Source of the DNA: Bifidobacteriaceae bacterium
GTDB lineage: Bacteria; Actinomycetota; Actinomycetes; Actinomycetales; Bifidobacteriaceae
Direction of reading: 5' to 3'
Length of the DNA: 64,000 bases
NCBI GenBank assembly: GCA_022650895.1
Contig: JALCQC010000002.1
Span: 121,831-185,830, forward strand
A program made the position numbers and the translations under genes. The notes below the pieces were generated by a model. The model saw only the letters and a list, made by a program, of their open reading frames with translations. It made no database searches and was not told the DNA's origin. This document shows, in pieces, positions 1 to 8,371 of this stretch (position 1 is the first letter of the stretch; each line of letters begins with the position of its first letter).

Positions 1-2
1 AG

Positions 3-239
3 AAGGCTCAGGACTCGTGGCGTCGCGTCGTCTCAATGGCTGCGCTCAACGGAGTTCCCGCGCCGGCGTTCTCGAGCTCGCTGTCCTATTACGATGGCCT
101 GCGCTCTGACCGTCTGCCCGCCGCCCTCATCCAAGGTCAGCGTGACTTCTTCGGTGCCCACACCTATGGACGCGTGGACGAGCCGGGAGCTTTCCACACG
201 CTGTGGGGCGAGGAAGGCCGTAAGGAAATCAACGCCTGA
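3..239 (+). CDS. gnd: 6-phosphogluconate dehydrogenase, C-terminal end (partial)
   Basis: The reading frame is open from the first bases of the window and ends at 239, so only the last 78 residues of the protein are present. The sequence has the typical C-terminus of decarboxylating 6-phosphogluconate dehydrogenase: a helix with the [18 protein letters not shown] stretch, the [18 protein letters not shown] segment containing the conserved RDFFGAHTY motif, and a tail ending [10 protein letters not shown]. The enzyme converts 6-phosphogluconate to ribulose-5-phosphate with NADP. The other genes of the oxidative branch (pgl, opcA, zwf) lie 7 kb downstream on the opposite strand, which supports the call. 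The 5' part lies outside the window. Confidence 0.95.
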   Translation, partial: KAQDSWRRVVSMAALNGVPAPAFSSSLSYYDGLRSDRLPAALIQGQRDFFGAHTYGRVDEPGAFHTLWGEEGRKEINA

Positions 240-342
240 GGAAATCTCAGCGCCTAGAAAATCTAGGAATTAGGAGTACTGCGCGATTGCGTGGCCGCAC
301 GAACCGTATGGGTGCGTGACTGCGTGACCACATGATCGCATG

Positions 343-383
343 AAGCTAGGTGGCAAGCCAGAGAGCCCGTCACCTAGCTTTTT
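343..383 (+). terminator. Rho-independent terminator after gnd
   Basis: A perfect 10-bp inverted repeat (aagctaggtg at 343-352, cacctagctt at 371-380) is followed by further T residues. It lies about 100 bp after the gnd stop and before the next gene on the same strand, so it probably ends the gnd transcript. Confidence 0.75.
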
Positions 384-475
384 CCGCGAGTGGGGTCTCC
401 GTGCAAGTAATTCCTTGTGATGCGGTACCTTAATCTCGGTACTGGGGTACCGGCGTCGCAAAGGAGAGTGCAGCA

Positions 476-1867
476 ATGAATGAGATGAACGGCATGAAGG
501 CTTCAAGACCGCCGATGGGGTGGAACAGCTGGGATTCGTTTGGTACGACCGTCACCGAAGACGAGGTTCTCGCCAACGCCCGCATCATGAAAGACTCGTT
601 GCTTGAGGCAGGGTGGGATACCGTCGTGGTTGACATCGCGTGGTATGACCCCACCGCGAGAGCCGGTGGTTACAATGCTGGCGCTCCACTGATACTTGAT
701 GATTATGGCCGTCAGCTTCCCGATCCTGCGCGCTTCCCCTCCGCCACGGGCGGCCAGGGCTTCGCTCTGCTGGCGCAGAAGATTCACGAGATGGGCCTTC
801 AATTCGGCATCCACATGATGCGTGGCATCCCCAAACTCGCGGTGGAACGGAATTTGCCGATCATGGGAACGCCGTGGCATGCGCGTGACGTTGCGGATAT
901 GCAGCACGTGTGCGCATGGAATCCCGACAACTATGGGCTGAACCAGTCCCATCCCGGTGCACAGGCGTGGTACGACGCCCAAGTCGATCAGTTTGCCGCG
1001 TGGGGAGTGGATTTCCTCAAGGTCGATGACATGCAGGCGCCGTTCTATTCCGATGAGATCACCGCCTACCATCGTGCGATCGAAAAAGCGGAAAAGGCGC
1101 ACGGCCATTCCATAGTGCTCTCGCTGTCTCCCGGCACCGGAGTTTCCACTGTGCACGTGGAGTATCTGCGCGGCGTCGCCCAGATGTGGCGTATTTCAGA
1201 CGATTTCTGGGACAACTGGGCCGAGATTCAATCCCAGTTTGTGCGGTTGGCTCGGTGGGCACCTTTGCAAAGAGCCGGTCATTGGGCCGATGCGGATATG
1301 CTGCCGCTCGGTCATCTCAATGTCAACGCGGAAGGTGAGGAGAACCGTCAGAGCAGGCTTTCCCTCGATGAGCAGCGTACCCTGCTGACTCTGTGGGCAA
1401 TGGGTCGCTCTCCGCTAATGGTGGGCGGCGACCTGCCGAGCAGCGATGCCTCTCTCCTCTCGCTGCTGCAGAATCCGGCACTGCGTGAGGTGACGGCTGG
1501 TTCCACGGGAAACTGCGAGATTTACCGAGAGCCGGTTTATGGTCAGTGGGGAGTTGTCTCTACCATTCGCGGTGAGGCCATCGTATGGAAGGCCGAGGCG
1601 GCGGAGTGGGCAGATGGGACACGGTCTGCGCATCCCCGGGGAGTCTATGTGGCGATGTTTTGGTTGGGGGAGAAGCCGGAGGACTTTTCGATCGCCCTTC
1701 AGAGCGCGACGGGTTTGGAAAGGCGCGAGCAGCGGTGGAAACTCACCGATCTGTGGGAGGACGGCCCGGTCACACGCATTGAGGGTGAGGGAGCAGACCG
1801 CGTTCTTCGTGCAACCCTTCCGGCACATGGAGTTGCGTGGTGCGTCCTTGACCCGATCGATGAATAG
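476..1867 (+). CDS. GH27 family glycosidase (alpha-galactosidase or beta-L-arabinopyranosidase)
   Basis: This 463-residue protein has no signal peptide, so it should act in the cytoplasm on imported oligosaccharides. The family signature MGWNSWDSFG lies near residue 14. The strand ending FLKVDD carries the expected nucleophile Asp, and the WRISDDFWDNW segment carries the expected acid/base Asp of clan GH-D. The DEQRTLLTLWAMGRSPLMVGGD stretch is typical of the bacterial subgroup that includes both alpha-galactosidases and beta-L-arabinopyranosidases, so the substrate is not settled by sequence alone. The ATG at 476 is preceded by AAGGAG at 461-466. It is followed by a convergent LacI regulator, then an ABC importer and a GH43 enzyme, which suggests a plant-glycan side-chain (galactose or arabinose) utilisation locus. 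Confidence 0.9.
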   Translation: MNEMNGMKASRPPMGWNSWDSFGTTVTEDEVLANARIMKDSLLEAGWDTVVVDIAWYDPTARAGGYNAGAPLILDDYGRQLPDPARFPSATGGQGFALLAQKIHEMGLQFGIHMMRGIPKLAVERNLPIMGTPWHARDVADMQHVCAWNPDNYGLNQSHPGAQAWYDAQVDQFAAWGVDFLKVDDMQAPFYSDEITAYHRAIEKAEKAHGHSIVLSLSPGTGVSTVHVEYLRGVAQMWRISDDFWDNWAEIQSQFVRLARWAPLQRAGHWADADMLPLGHLNVNAEGEENRQSRLSLDEQRTLLTLWAMGRSPLMVGGDLPSSDASLLSLLQNPALREVTAGSTGNCEIYREPVYGQWGVVSTIRGEAIVWKAEAAEWADGTRSAHPRGVYVAMFWLGEKPEDFSIALQSATGLERREQRWKLTDLWEDGPVTRIEGEGADRVLRATLPAHGVAWCVLDPIDE

Positions 1868-1902
1868 GTGAGCGGGCTAGGGCTTTTTTAGACTTTTATT
1901 CT

Positions 1903-1937
1903 TCCGATGAGGTTGTTATCTCTACAATCTCATCGGA
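1903..1937. terminator. Bidirectional terminator between GH27 and lacI-type genes
   Basis: Inverted repeat with arms tccgatgag (1903-1911) and ctcatcgga (1929-1937), extended by ttgt/acaa. It sits between two convergent genes and overlaps the stop codon of the minus-strand regulator. T-runs lie nearby at 1884-1900. Confidence 0.6.
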
Positions 1938-2958
1938 TCTTTGTTGATTCTCTTTGAACAAGTCTGAAATTGGCCGTGGCACTTACTGCGGTGTCTGGGG
2001 TAGTGGGATCGTCAATCCGTGCAGTGAGGAGTTGAATGGCTTTCTTGGCCAGATCCGCCATATCGACTTCGATGGTAGTGAGGGAAGGCACTGAGAATTC
2101 TCCTTCGTTGATGCCGTCGAAGCCAATTACCTGAACCTCATTCGGAACGCTGATTCCAAGATCCTTTAAACCACGCAGGGCTCCCAGCCCCATGGAATCC
2201 GTCATACAGAAAAGTCCGTCAAAGTGTCTTCCCTGAGAAACAATGTCATGGATGGTACTTCGAGCAGCAAGAGTTGACCAGTCTGGTGTATCGATAATAT
2301 TTGATTCTGGGAATTCCATAGCTTCTTCCGAAAAAGCCTTCTTGCATCCGGCGAGGCGTCGAGCGGAGACGCTTCTGTACTTTGAGGCATCGGTTAATGC
2401 TAAGGGATTGGCCCCAATGATCAAGATGTCTTTACAACCGCACGCAAGAAGATGTTTTACTGCCGCGTAAGCGCCATCCTCGCAGGGGGTGAAGACGGTG
2501 TCGAAAGAGAGTTTGCGGGCTGTATCGTCGAGAAGAACAATGGGCTTTCCTCCACTAAGCTCTTGAATTTCTTCGCTTGTAACTTTTCCGGGGCTAAATA
2601 TTGTTCCATCGCACAGTTGACTTGTCACTTTTTGCAGAATTGAGATTTCGCTCTCTTTTGAGTTTGCAGTTTGCTGGATAATAGCCTGGAAATCGTTGTG
2701 TGAGGCCTCCTTGGAAAGCGCAGCGGCCATCTCGGAGGGATAAGGCTTGTCGAGCTCGAAGATGGCAACTCCGATGATCCCGCTTTTCCCGGAGCGTAGG
2801 CTTTTTGCAGAGAGATTAGTGGTGTATTGAAGTTCTTTCGCAACTTTGAGAACGCGTTCCGCAGTTTTGGGAATGATGCGAGGGTCCCCGCGGAGCGCGT
2901 AGGATGCGGTTGCTCGCGATACTCCCGCAGCTTTTGCGACATCACTCATAGTGACCAT
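1930..2958 (-). CDS. LacI-family transcriptional regulator
   Basis: A 342-residue LacI/GalR regulator. The N-terminus carries the helix-turn-helix (SDVAKAAGVSRATASYALRG) and the hinge-helix region (SAKSLRSGKSGIIGV). The rest is a periplasmic-binding-protein-like sensor domain with the usual PNEVQVIGFDGI segment. The start at 2958 is preferred over an upstream ATG at 3003, because it has a GAGG ribosome-binding site 8 bases upstream and begins directly at the HTH, as in the family. It is divergent from the ABC-importer genes. Two matching LacI-type operators lie in the shared promoter region, so it very likely represses the importer and itself until a sugar inducer appears. Confidence 0.93.
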   Translation of the reverse strand: MVTMSDVAKAAGVSRATASYALRGDPRIIPKTAERVLKVAKELQYTTNLSAKSLRSGKSGIIGVAIFELDKPYPSEMAAALSKEASHNDFQAIIQQTANSKESEISILQKVTSQLCDGTIFSPGKVTSEEIQELSGGKPIVLLDDTARKLSFDTVFTPCEDGAYAAVKHLLACGCKDILIIGANPLALTDASKYRSVSARRLAGCKKAFSEEAMEFPESNIIDTPDWSTLAARSTIHDIVSQGRHFDGLFCMTDSMGLGALRGLKDLGISVPNEVQVIGFDGINEGEFSVPSLTTIEVDMADLAKKAIQLLTARIDDPTTPDTAVSATANFRLVQRESTKIR

Positions 2959-3012
2959 TGGGGATTCCTCACTTGCTCTGTTTTCGAATTTCATTACTAT
3001 CATATTCCTGAA

Positions 3013-3026
3013 TTGACACGATTCAA
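3013..3026. promoter_or_regulatory. LacI-type operator 1
   Basis: TTGACACGATTCAA: arms TTGA/TCAA around a central CG, as is typical for LacI-family operators. Its flanks extend the match to the second site at 3058, which is an inverted copy. It lies just upstream of the regulator gene. Confidence 0.7.
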
Positions 3027-3057
3027 ATCAGCGTGTATAAAGTTGTTTGTAAGCGAA

Positions 3058-3071
3058 TTGAATCGAGTCAA
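3058..3071. promoter_or_regulatory. LacI-type operator 2
   Basis: TTGAATCGAGTCAA, the inverted near-copy of the site at 3013 (16 of 17 bases match when one site with flanks is reverse-complemented). The two centres are 45 bp apart. It lies about 85 bp before the start of the sugar-binding protein gene. Confidence 0.75.
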
Positions 3072-3155
3072 TTCGGTTTAAAAGCTTGCATTTGCGCCAG
3101 TGATGTCGCACAGACAACAAGTTCCGACGAAAGTGTCGAAACAGGGAGGAACACA

Positions 3156-4400
3156 ATGAGGATTGGTACTGCTGTAAAAGCCATCGTTGGGATTGTCGCA
3201 AGTGGTGCGATGGTCTTTTCGATGTCAGCTTGCGGAAACTCTGCCAGTGCTAGTGGTGGCAAGGTCACACTTTCATATTTTGCGTGGGATAATGAGCAGA
3301 CTTCGAAGCCATACGTCGAAGAATTCGAAAAGGAAAACCCTAATATTCATATTGACTTTGGATCTTCCACTACCTATGTTCAAACATTGCAGACTCGGTT
3401 GGTCGGGAACCAAGCTCCCGATGTTTTTATAATTACTTCTGAAAACAAGGAAGATCTCATTTCGAACAACTATGTCAAAGATTTGACAGATGAATCTTTC
3501 ATGAAAAACATCTCGGATGCTAATAAAGAGTTTGTTTCCAAAGATGGTAAGGCATATGGGATGTCCACGAGTTCTTGGGCTTCTGGAATTGTCTATAACA
3601 AGGCTCTCCTCAAGAAGGTTGGTGTAAGTGAAGTCCCCTCAACTTGGGAGGGTTTCATCAAGCTGTGCAAGAAACTTAAAGCAGCTGGAATAACTCCGTA
3701 TCTAGAAGCGAACGCGGACAGCACACGCCGTATACAAGATGCATTCTATGGCGGTCTTCTCGCGAAAAAGGGTACAGACGTCACTAAGCTTGCAGATTCA
3801 AAGGTTCAGACTCCAGGGGCCGACTCGAAGGAAGCTTATTCCGAATGGATGAAAATCTACGATGAAGGTGTTGTTTCTCGCGATACCGTTGGTATGAGTG
3901 GTGATGATCTCAAAACTCAGTTTACGAGTGGTCAAGTCGCTATGATCACCACAGGAGCTTGGGATTTCAGCACTTTCCAGGATTCTGATGTTGATTGGGG
4001 ATTCGCGCAGATGCCTGCAATGAAGACAGGCATGGAACAGTATGCACAAGGTTCGCCGTCTCCGGCGCTCGCGATATATTCAAAGCTCACGGGCGATAAG
4101 TTGAAGGCTGCGGAGAAATTCTTAACCTTCATGCAGAGCAAGTGGGCCTTGAAGAAGGCAACCGATGATGGGAATGCCGTTACGGTTAAGGGTTATAACT
4201 CTGATGTCATTGACCAGTACAAAGACGTATATGAGAAGAACGTCAAAACTGGAAAATATTTCCTTTTGACTAATTTCTATTCGAAGCCCTCTGTTTTGGA
4301 TACAACGACCCAGTCTGAGATCCAGCAGCTTGTTCAAGGATCGATTTCACTCGATCAATTTGTACAAAACGTCGATAAGAAAATGGCATCTGCTCAATAA
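3156..4400 (+). CDS. ABC sugar transporter, extracellular solute-binding lipoprotein
   Basis: A 414-residue family-1 solute-binding protein. A signal peptide ends in a lipobox (FSMSAC, Cys26), so the mature protein should be lipid-anchored outside the membrane. The body has typical CUT1 binding-protein features: YFAWDNEQTSKPYVEEFEKENP near the start, GITPYLEANADS in the middle and a GQVAMITTGAW segment. The ATG at 3156 has an AGGGAGGA ribosome-binding site. It is the first gene of a four-gene run (binding protein, two permeases, GH43). No ATPase is encoded here, so a shared MsmK/MalK-type ATPase elsewhere probably powers it. The genes at 3.1-6.3 kb appear more AT-rich than the flanking pentose-phosphate genes. 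Confidence 0.93.
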   Translation: MRIGTAVKAIVGIVASGAMVFSMSACGNSASASGGKVTLSYFAWDNEQTSKPYVEEFEKENPNIHIDFGSSTTYVQTLQTRLVGNQAPDVFIITSENKEDLISNNYVKDLTDESFMKNISDANKEFVSKDGKAYGMSTSSWASGIVYNKALLKKVGVSEVPSTWEGFIKLCKKLKAAGITPYLEANADSTRRIQDAFYGGLLAKKGTDVTKLADSKVQTPGADSKEAYSEWMKIYDEGVVSRDTVGMSGDDLKTQFTSGQVAMITTGAWDFSTFQDSDVDWGFAQMPAMKTGMEQYAQGSPSPALAIYSKLTGDKLKAAEKFLTFMQSKWALKKATDDGNAVTVKGYNSDVIDQYKDVYEKNVKTGKYFLLTNFYSKPSVLDTTTQSEIQQLVQGSISLDQFVQNVDKKMASAQ

Positions 4401-4424
4401 AGGCATGAAGTCATCGATTGTGAT

Positions 4425-4453
4425 GTGGGAAGGCTTCCTCTTTGCTTTCCCAC
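4425..4453 (+). promoter_or_regulatory. Intercistronic hairpin between binding protein and permease genes
   Basis: Arms gtgggaaggc (4425-4434) and gctttcccac (4444-4453) pair over 10 bp with one G-U pair. There is no T-run. Such hairpins after binding-protein genes commonly protect the upstream mRNA and raise binding-protein yield relative to the permeases; that role is inferred here. Confidence 0.6.
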
Positions 4454-4478
4454 ATCCTTCTTCGGGAAGGGTGCTGTG

Positions 4479-5462
4479 ATGGAGCAGTCAGCCGAAATCA
4501 AAATGGTTGCGCGGACGAAGCGAGAGAGTCCGTCAGATATTAACAGGTTTGAAGAGAAGAGGTTCAAGCATCGTAAGCGTTTAAGAGGACTGCACGAAGA
4601 CCTCACTTCTTTCTGGTTTCTTCTTCCTATCCTTGCGATATTTGTCGTTCTCTTTGCTGTCCCGCTTGTGCAGACGCTAATGTTCTCATTCACTGATTTC
4701 AACGGGTATAGCATGAATATGCATTCCGTTGGAATGGCAAATTATCAGCAGGTTTTTAGCGATCCTTCGATCTTGCAGGGACTACTTTTTACCGTTATCT
4801 ATGCTGTTCTGCAAACAATTTTTGTCACTATTATTGCCATTCCACTTGCGGTGACACTCAATAAGAAGTTCTTTGGACGCAATTTTGCGCGTTCCATGTT
4901 CTTCTTCTTTAGTGTTCCTTCGCTAGCAGTTCTTGGAATGGTATGGAAATATATCTTTTCTCCGCTCAAATCTGGTGTTGTCAACAGTGTTTTATCGGTA
5001 TTCGGCATTGGGCCACTTCCGTGGCTTTCGAATTCGCGGCTTGCGCAGTTCTGTGTCATTTTTATCGCTGTATGGGCCCAGATTGGCTGGCACGCCACGT
5101 TATATTTGGCATTTCTTCAGTCAATCCCCTCTGATTTGTATGAACAGGCCACTGTTGACGGGGCTTCATCGAAGCAACAATTTGTACATATTACTTTGCC
5201 TCAGTTAGTTCCGGGGATTGTAACTTCTACTTTTTTGCTCATGAGTGGAGGCCTTAAGGTTTATGACCTTCCTTACACCTTGACCAAGGGAGGACCAGGT
5301 TATTCAACATATACGGTCACTCAATCGATAATCCAACAAGGCATAGGTCAGTCCCAGTACGGCGTTGGCTCAGCGCTTGCCGTTCTGTTCACAATCGCGA
5401 CAGCAATTGTCGTCTTTGCACAAATGGGTGTTGCAAATACGATTTCTAGGAGGTTCCAGTGA
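4479..5462 (+). CDS. ABC sugar transporter permease 1 (MalF/UgpA-like)
   Basis: A 327-residue integral membrane protein with about six hydrophobic segments and a charged N-terminal cytoplasmic stretch. The conserved EAA loop that contacts the ATPase is visible as YEQATVDGASSKQQFVHITLP, followed by a typical C-terminal segment (GGPGYSTYTVTQSIIQQG). The start at ATG 4479 is chosen because it follows the intercistronic hairpin and an AAGGG-type ribosome-binding site. Its stop overlaps the GTG of the next permease by four bases (GTGA), which points to translational coupling. Confidence 0.92.
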   Translation: MEQSAEIKMVARTKRESPSDINRFEEKRFKHRKRLRGLHEDLTSFWFLLPILAIFVVLFAVPLVQTLMFSFTDFNGYSMNMHSVGMANYQQVFSDPSILQGLLFTVIYAVLQTIFVTIIAIPLAVTLNKKFFGRNFARSMFFFFSVPSLAVLGMVWKYIFSPLKSGVVNSVLSVFGIGPLPWLSNSRLAQFCVIFIAVWAQIGWHATLYLAFLQSIPSDLYEQATVDGASSKQQFVHITLPQLVPGIVTSTFLLMSGGLKVYDLPYTLTKGGPGYSTYTVTQSIIQQGIGQSQYGVGSALAVLFTIATAIVVFAQMGVANTISRRFQ

Positions 5463-6337
5463 GTAGCGCAAAAGTGAAGAGAAATATCGGCATACGAAAC
5501 GAAACTGCTCTGTCCCGACATGAACGTAGGCACTCGGTTGTCAGAAGCATCGTTGTTCTGGCCATCACACTTATCTGTGCAGTGCCTCTGTGGTACATCG
5601 TTATCAACACGTTTAAGACCGTGGGTGATATGCAAACTAACCCTTTGGGCCTGCCACGTCAGTGGACTTTTGCGAACTATCAGAACGCCTTCGAAAATGT
5701 GCCTATCGTCCGTAGCCTTGTCAATACAGCAATCGTTACAGTCTTTGGCGTCTTCTTTCAGGTCTTAGTTGGGGCTTTAGCGGCTTATGGAATGATTTTG
5801 AGAAAGTCATTTTTTACTACTTTCATTGGCATGATTCTGATGGTTGCTTTTATCATTCCCGGCCAATCTACACTGATTCCTCTGTATCGAATGGAATCAC
5901 AAGTGGGCTTGGTAAACACCCTTGAAGGCCTTATCGTGATGTACCTTGGTGGCGCAGTATTCTGCTATTTCCTCATCGTGGGGTATATGCGTTCCCTTCC
6001 CTTCGAGCTCATCGAGGCCGCGCGCATTGATGGTGCAGGCGCGTTGCGGATTTTTTGGAAGATCATTCTTCCACTGATCCGTCCCATTCTGACGACCGTT
6101 ATCGTTTTCCAGACCATGGGCACGTGGAACGACTTCATGACTGCTAATGTTTTTATCTCCAGCAGTGATCTCAAAACGATTGTGCTGCAGGTCTATAACG
6201 CGGTCGGCCAGTTCACCACCGATTGGCCAAGCTTCATGACTATCACCGTCCTCGCGTTGCTCCCGGTCTTCGTCTTTTTCATCTTCTGTCAGAAGTGGAT
6301 CGTGAGTGGACTTGTCGCTGGCAGCGTGAAGGGCTGA
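5459..6337 (+). CDS. ABC sugar transporter permease 2 (MalG/UgpE-like)
   Basis: A 292-residue membrane protein with six predicted transmembrane segments. The EAA loop reads IEAARIDGAGALRIFWKIILP, the standard pattern of the second CUT1 permease. It pairs with the preceding gene to form the membrane channel of the importer. The GTG start overlaps the upstream stop codon. GC content rises towards the 3' end, where the sequence resembles the host genes more. Confidence 0.92.
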   Translation: MSSAKVKRNIGIRNETALSRHERRHSVVRSIVVLAITLICAVPLWYIVINTFKTVGDMQTNPLGLPRQWTFANYQNAFENVPIVRSLVNTAIVTVFGVFFQVLVGALAAYGMILRKSFFTTFIGMILMVAFIIPGQSTLIPLYRMESQVGLVNTLEGLIVMYLGGAVFCYFLIVGYMRSLPFELIEAARIDGAGALRIFWKIILPLIRPILTTVIVFQTMGTWNDFMTANVFISSSDLKTIVLQVYNAVGQFTTDWPSFMTITVLALLPVFVFFIFCQKWIVSGLVAGSVKG

Positions 6338-6504
6338 TTGCATATCTAACATGCATTGGGTTTTCTTCTTAGAAAGATAGAGAGATGAAATATCCAGCTC
6401 CGGAATGACTCTGCACGGATGCAGGGTGCTGATGATTATGATCTGATTCTTTGCTCATGAAATGAAGTATCTACAGGGTGAAGAGCGAATAAGGAGAGTT
6501 TTTG

Positions 6505-7443
6505 ATGTTCAATGAAGTAAGGCCTGTTGTAATAGGAAAATCCCTGTCGGGAACGGTGGAGCGTCCCTTTGTTCCTTCGACTCCTTTACATGGGTATTGT
6601 TCGGATCCCAACCTTGTGATTTTCGATGGTAAGTACTATCTCTATTGCACAGATGACGGTGTGGAAGATTGGGCGACGGCTGCCTTTTCCGTCTATGTTT
6701 CAACCGATCTGGCGCAGTGGGAACGCCATCCTCTCCTTGATCTTCACGACGTGCCATGGTGGAAAGGACGTGGAGGAGGCTGGGCTCCCTCCATTCTGCA
6801 TGCGAGGAACGGCACGTATGTCCTCTATTTCGTTGCGGACTCTCAGATAGGTGCGGCGGTTGCTGATTCTCCGCTCGGTCCTTTCATCCCACAAGCTGAG
6901 CCTCTGATTACCGTTGATGATTTTGACGGCGTTCCCATCGATCCCGCCGTTTTCACCGATGATGACGATCAAGACTACTTGCTGTGGGGCAATGGGCGTG
7001 CCCATGCGGCCGCTCTCGAGGATGATGGTTTTACTTTCGCACGTGAGTCTGTTATCTCTTGGGCTCCGGGGAATTTCCGAGAGGCTCTCTGGATCCACAA
7101 ACGTCACGGAGTCTACTACTCCTCATGGTCAGAGAACGATACCCGAGACCATGATTACCAGGTGCATTACTCAACCGCAGCCGCTCTTACCGGTCCATGG
7201 AGCGAGCCGCGTGTTCTTGTGGTGCAGCGCCCAGAATGTGGCATCTATGCGACTGGACATCATTCAATTCTCAACATTCCCGGAACTGATGAATGGATCA
7301 TTGCCTACCATCGTTTTGCTTTAGTCGGTGGTGACGGTGCTCATCGTGAGACGGTTTTCGCGCCTCTTGAGTACATGGACGACAACTCCTTGAAGCAGGT
7401 TGTTCCGCAGGTTGGCTCGTACATACGTTCGCTGGAATTCTGA
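6505..7443 (+). CDS. GH43 family glycosidase
   Basis: A 312-residue single-domain enzyme with no signal peptide, presumed cytoplasmic. The five-bladed propeller features of GH43 are visible: the HGYCSDPN segment near the start with the catalytic-base Asp, an IDPAVFTDDDDQDYLLWG segment with the second Asp, and FREALWIHKRHGVYYSSWSEND with the candidate acid Glu. A late GHHSILNIPG segment is also typical. GH43 enzymes act as beta-xylosidases, alpha-L-arabinofuranosidases or related exo-enzymes; the exact specificity cannot be read here. The ATG at 6505 has AAGGAGAG 7 bases upstream. It follows the importer genes after 167 bp and completes the locus with the GH27 enzyme. Confidence 0.88.
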   Translation: MFNEVRPVVIGKSLSGTVERPFVPSTPLHGYCSDPNLVIFDGKYYLYCTDDGVEDWATAAFSVYVSTDLAQWERHPLLDLHDVPWWKGRGGGWAPSILHARNGTYVLYFVADSQIGAAVADSPLGPFIPQAEPLITVDDFDGVPIDPAVFTDDDDQDYLLWGNGRAHAAALEDDGFTFARESVISWAPGNFREALWIHKRHGVYYSSWSENDTRDHDYQVHYSTAAALTGPWSEPRVLVVQRPECGIYATGHHSILNIPGTDEWIIAYHRFALVGGDGAHRETVFAPLEYMDDNSLKQVVPQVGSYIRSLEF

Positions 7444-7487
7444 AAAGCGCGCGGCTGGATTCTCTATGCCGGCTATGCGCTTTTCAG
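7440..7487. terminator. Convergent terminator between GH43 and pgl
   Basis: Perfect 11-bp inverted repeat: ctgaaaagcgc at 7440-7450 and gcgcttttcag at 7477-7487. It lies between convergent genes, with A/T runs inside the stem on both strands, so it can serve both transcripts. Confidence 0.7.
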
Positions 7488-7513
7488 AGGGTCTATCGTA
7501 ACTAGTCTTACGT

Positions 7514-8326
7514 CTAAATCTGCGGTGCCGCCACCTCGTCCACCATCCACACGGTGTGGTCGGTGCCTGCGGCATGGCTGACGGGAACAGCCGGGTCGTT
7601 GACCGCTGTCAACGCCTTGCCAATGGCCTCACGTTTCTTTGCTGAGGAGGCAATCACCCACACCTGGTGGGACTTTTGGATCATGGGAACGGTGAGGCTC
7701 ACTCGCAGCGACGGAGGCTTGGGGGAGTTGATGACTCCGGTCGCGATGCGCGCCGGGTCTGAAATCGTAACTTCCTCGTGCCCTGGGAACAGGGAGGCGA
7801 AATGCCCATCCGGGCCCACGCCGAAGAGCGCGATGTCCAAGCGCGGGTCGTCTCCGAGTTCCGCCCGCAGTTCGTGTGCATAGGCGCCTGCCGCAGCGTC
7901 GGCCGCGGCTTGATTGTCAGCATCTGCTGCGGCGTTGCGTTCCTCGCTGCTACGCGTGTCCGCAGGCATCTCGTGAATGTTGGCCTCGGGCAGCGCTCCG
8001 TCTTGAACCATACCGTCAAGCAGAGCCTCGCGCGCCTGCTTGGCATTGCGATCATCGTCATCTGCGGAAACGAAACGTTCATCTCCCCACCAGAAGTGCA
8101 CACGGCTCCAGTCAATGCTGCCGAGCAACGGGCTCGCACTCATGACCTCCAAGACGTGGATTCCGTCTCCACCGCCGGTGACTGCGAAGTCCACGCGCTC
8201 CTTGCCGGGAGTGGCCAAGAGGTCACTGATCGTCAGGAGAGCGCGGTCGGCCGCAGCTCGGGCCACGGCTTCCGAATCCTTATAACGAACCACCAAGCGG
8301 GGTGCGGTCTGCGTGACACTGCTCAT
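7514..8326 (-). CDS. pgl: 6-phosphogluconolactonase
   Basis: A 270-residue DevB/SolF-type 6-phosphogluconolactonase, the second step of the oxidative pentose phosphate pathway. Family motifs seen are FAVTGGGDGIHVLE near the N-terminus, VHFWWGDERFV, and the GVGPDGHFASLFPGHEE motif that forms the active site. An acidic Ala/Asp-rich insert (AAADADNQAAADAAAGAYAHE) sits in the middle. It is the last gene of the minus-strand run dtxR-like, zwf, opcA, pgl, 45 bp after opcA. The gene order matches that of other actinobacteria. Confidence 0.93.
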   Translation of the reverse strand: MSSVTQTAPRLVVRYKDSEAVARAAADRALLTISDLLATPGKERVDFAVTGGGDGIHVLEVMSASPLLGSIDWSRVHFWWGDERFVSADDDDRNAKQAREALLDGMVQDGALPEANIHEMPADTRSSEERNAAADADNQAAADAAAGAYAHELRAELGDDPRLDIALFGVGPDGHFASLFPGHEEVTISDPARIATGVINSPKPPSLRVSLTVPMIQKSHQVWVIASSAKKREAIGKALTAVNDPAVPVSHAAGTDHTVWMVDEVAAPQI

Positions 8327-8371
8327 GTTCTCTTCACTCTCTGCGGCGTGTGCCGCTGTCCTGTATTTGGT

